NCBI GenBank assembly: GCA_964448675.1
Contig: CAYUZU010000007.1
Location: forward strand, 62,001 to 126,000
Origin: CAYUZU01 sp964448675
GTDB taxonomy: Bacteria; Planctomycetota; Phycisphaerae; UBA1845; Fen-1342
DNA: 64,000 nt
Reading direction: 5' to 3'
Part shown: one piece after another, positions 63,429 to 64,000 of the stretch
How the letters are laid out: each line of letters begins with the position of its first letter
How positions within the stretch are numbered: position 1 is the stretch's first letter
Notes under the pieces: generated by a model
What the model was told of the DNA's origin: nothing
Databases searched by the model: none
The model's input: only the letters and a program-made list of their open reading frames with translations
Translations under genes and position numbers: made by a program

Positions 63429-64000
63429 ATGCCTTGCGCTGTATTGAATGTATTGCTGGCGACCGCGACGGCAGCCGCGTTTTGTGTTTCGGCGATCGCG
63501 GCCGATGTCTCCGCCGATGAGCTCGCGAAGATGCGCGCGGCTGCGCCCGACAAGCCCATCGTCAAGCCGCCGGCGCAGCGCCGGCTGCTGGTGTATGCCG
63601 ACTGCAAGGGCTTTCGCCACAGCGCGATTCCCTACGGCAACGCGGCCCTGCGCGTGCTTGGCAGGCAGACCGGCGCGTTCGACGTGGTGATCAGCACCGA
63701 TCCGACCGTGTTCGCGCCTGCTCAACTGCGCAAGTTCGATGCGGTGTGCTTCAACAACACCACGGGCACGCTCTTTACCGATCCAAAGCTGCGCCAGAGC
63801 CTGCTCGACTACGTGCGCGACGGCGGGGGCGTGGTCGGCATCCACGCGGCGACCGACTGCTTCTACGACTGGCCGGCGTTCGGTGAGTTGATGGGGGGCT
63901 ACTTCGCCGGGCACCCCTGGAACGAGGAGGTCACCCTCGAGATCGAGGAGCCGGACCATCCGCTGACCGCGATGTTCGACCAGGACGGGTTCACGGTGGC
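63429..64000 (+). CDS. ThuA-domain exported protein, truncated by right window edge
   Basis: The frame is open to the end of the window. It starts with a signal peptide (LLATATAAAFCVSAIA) and a GGAGGT ribosome site. The mature part begins with a ThuA-like (type 1 glutamine-amidotransferase-like) fold: LLVYADCKGFRHSAIPYGN, FDAVCFNNTTGTLF, YVRDGGGVVGIHAATDC and AFGELMGGYFAGHPW. ThuA proteins were named for trehalose utilisation and are frequent in planctomycetes next to Gfo/Idh/MocA oxidoreductases and cytochromes, sometimes fused to them. What follows the domain cannot be seen. Confidence 0.88.
   Translation, partial: MPCAVLNVLLATATAAAFCVSAIAADVSADELAKMRAAAPDKPIVKPPAQRRLLVYADCKGFRHSAIPYGNAALRVLGRQTGAFDVVISTDPTVFAPAQLRKFDAVCFNNTTGTLFTDPKLRQSLLDYVRDGGGVVGIHAATDCFYDWPAFGELMGGYFAGHPWNEEVTLEIEEPDHPLTAMFDQDGFTV

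Overview
The window looks like chromosomal DNA of a high-GC planctomycete, most likely of the Phycisphaerae type. The evidence is a prepilin-type N-terminus (GFTLIELLVVVAIIALL) with an 'FADGHAEW' tail, a PEP-CTERM protein, several large exported proteins with dockerin-like calcium-binding repeats, membrane proteins with a CxxC-x-YxLxG...CxxCG zinc ribbon, a Tricorn-like protease, and operons coupled by 4-base ATGA/GTGA overlaps. The taxonomic call is an inference; there is no rRNA to confirm it. I see no insertion sequence, prophage, CRISPR array or tRNA.

Layout. 1-13 kb: the 3' end of rsmG, a Spy-like lipoprotein, an M20 amidohydrolase divergent from a betaine/choline-type ABC transporter (ATPase plus a permease/binding-protein fusion), small and zinc-ribbon proteins, an exported BNR/FN3 mosaic protein and a PAS hybrid histidine kinase. 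13.3 kb: the RNase P RNA gene with a perfect TATAAT box. 14.4-16.3 kb: an AbiE-type (type IV) toxin-antitoxin pair whose promoter and start region is duplicated with a 75-bp period. 16.4-18.5 kb: PBP2. 18.5-24.1 kb: an exported-protein cluster (glycoside-hydrolase-like multidomain protein, PEP-CTERM protein, pseudopilin, dockerin protein); three of its four members share one beta-sandwich-like domain. 25.1-30.3 kb: a Bat-type operon (DUF58, BatD-like, two VWA proteins, TPR/Gln-rich protein) without its usual MoxR ATPase. 30.3-42 kb: a Kef-type antiporter, a Tricorn protease with a roughly 100-residue acidic insert, an ABC-F ATPase, and a hybrid kinase with receiver and HPt.

42-50 kb: a PilZ-like/receiver/pseudo-HPt protein, a DtxR-like regulator overlapping a ferritin-like gene, type I glutamine synthetase, a HerA ATPase and an orphan MalK-type ATPase. 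50-54 kb: a 1353-residue secreted protein with five copies of a Trp-rich domain and two dockerin-like modules. 54.5-64 kb: a tightly packed run encoding a Tat-exported Gfo/Idh/MocA oxidoreductase, a heptaheme cytochrome c fused to a membrane b-type module, a discoidin-like protein, an Agl23-like membrane protein and ApbE, followed by HEAT-repeat and ThuA proteins.

Best candidates for undescribed biology are the shared domain of the 18-24 kb cluster, including its nesting between the two halves of a dockerin (with the reverse nesting in the 50-54 kb protein); the heme/flavin surface-redox operon at 54.5-61 kb; and the duplicated, apparently leaderless abiE promoter.
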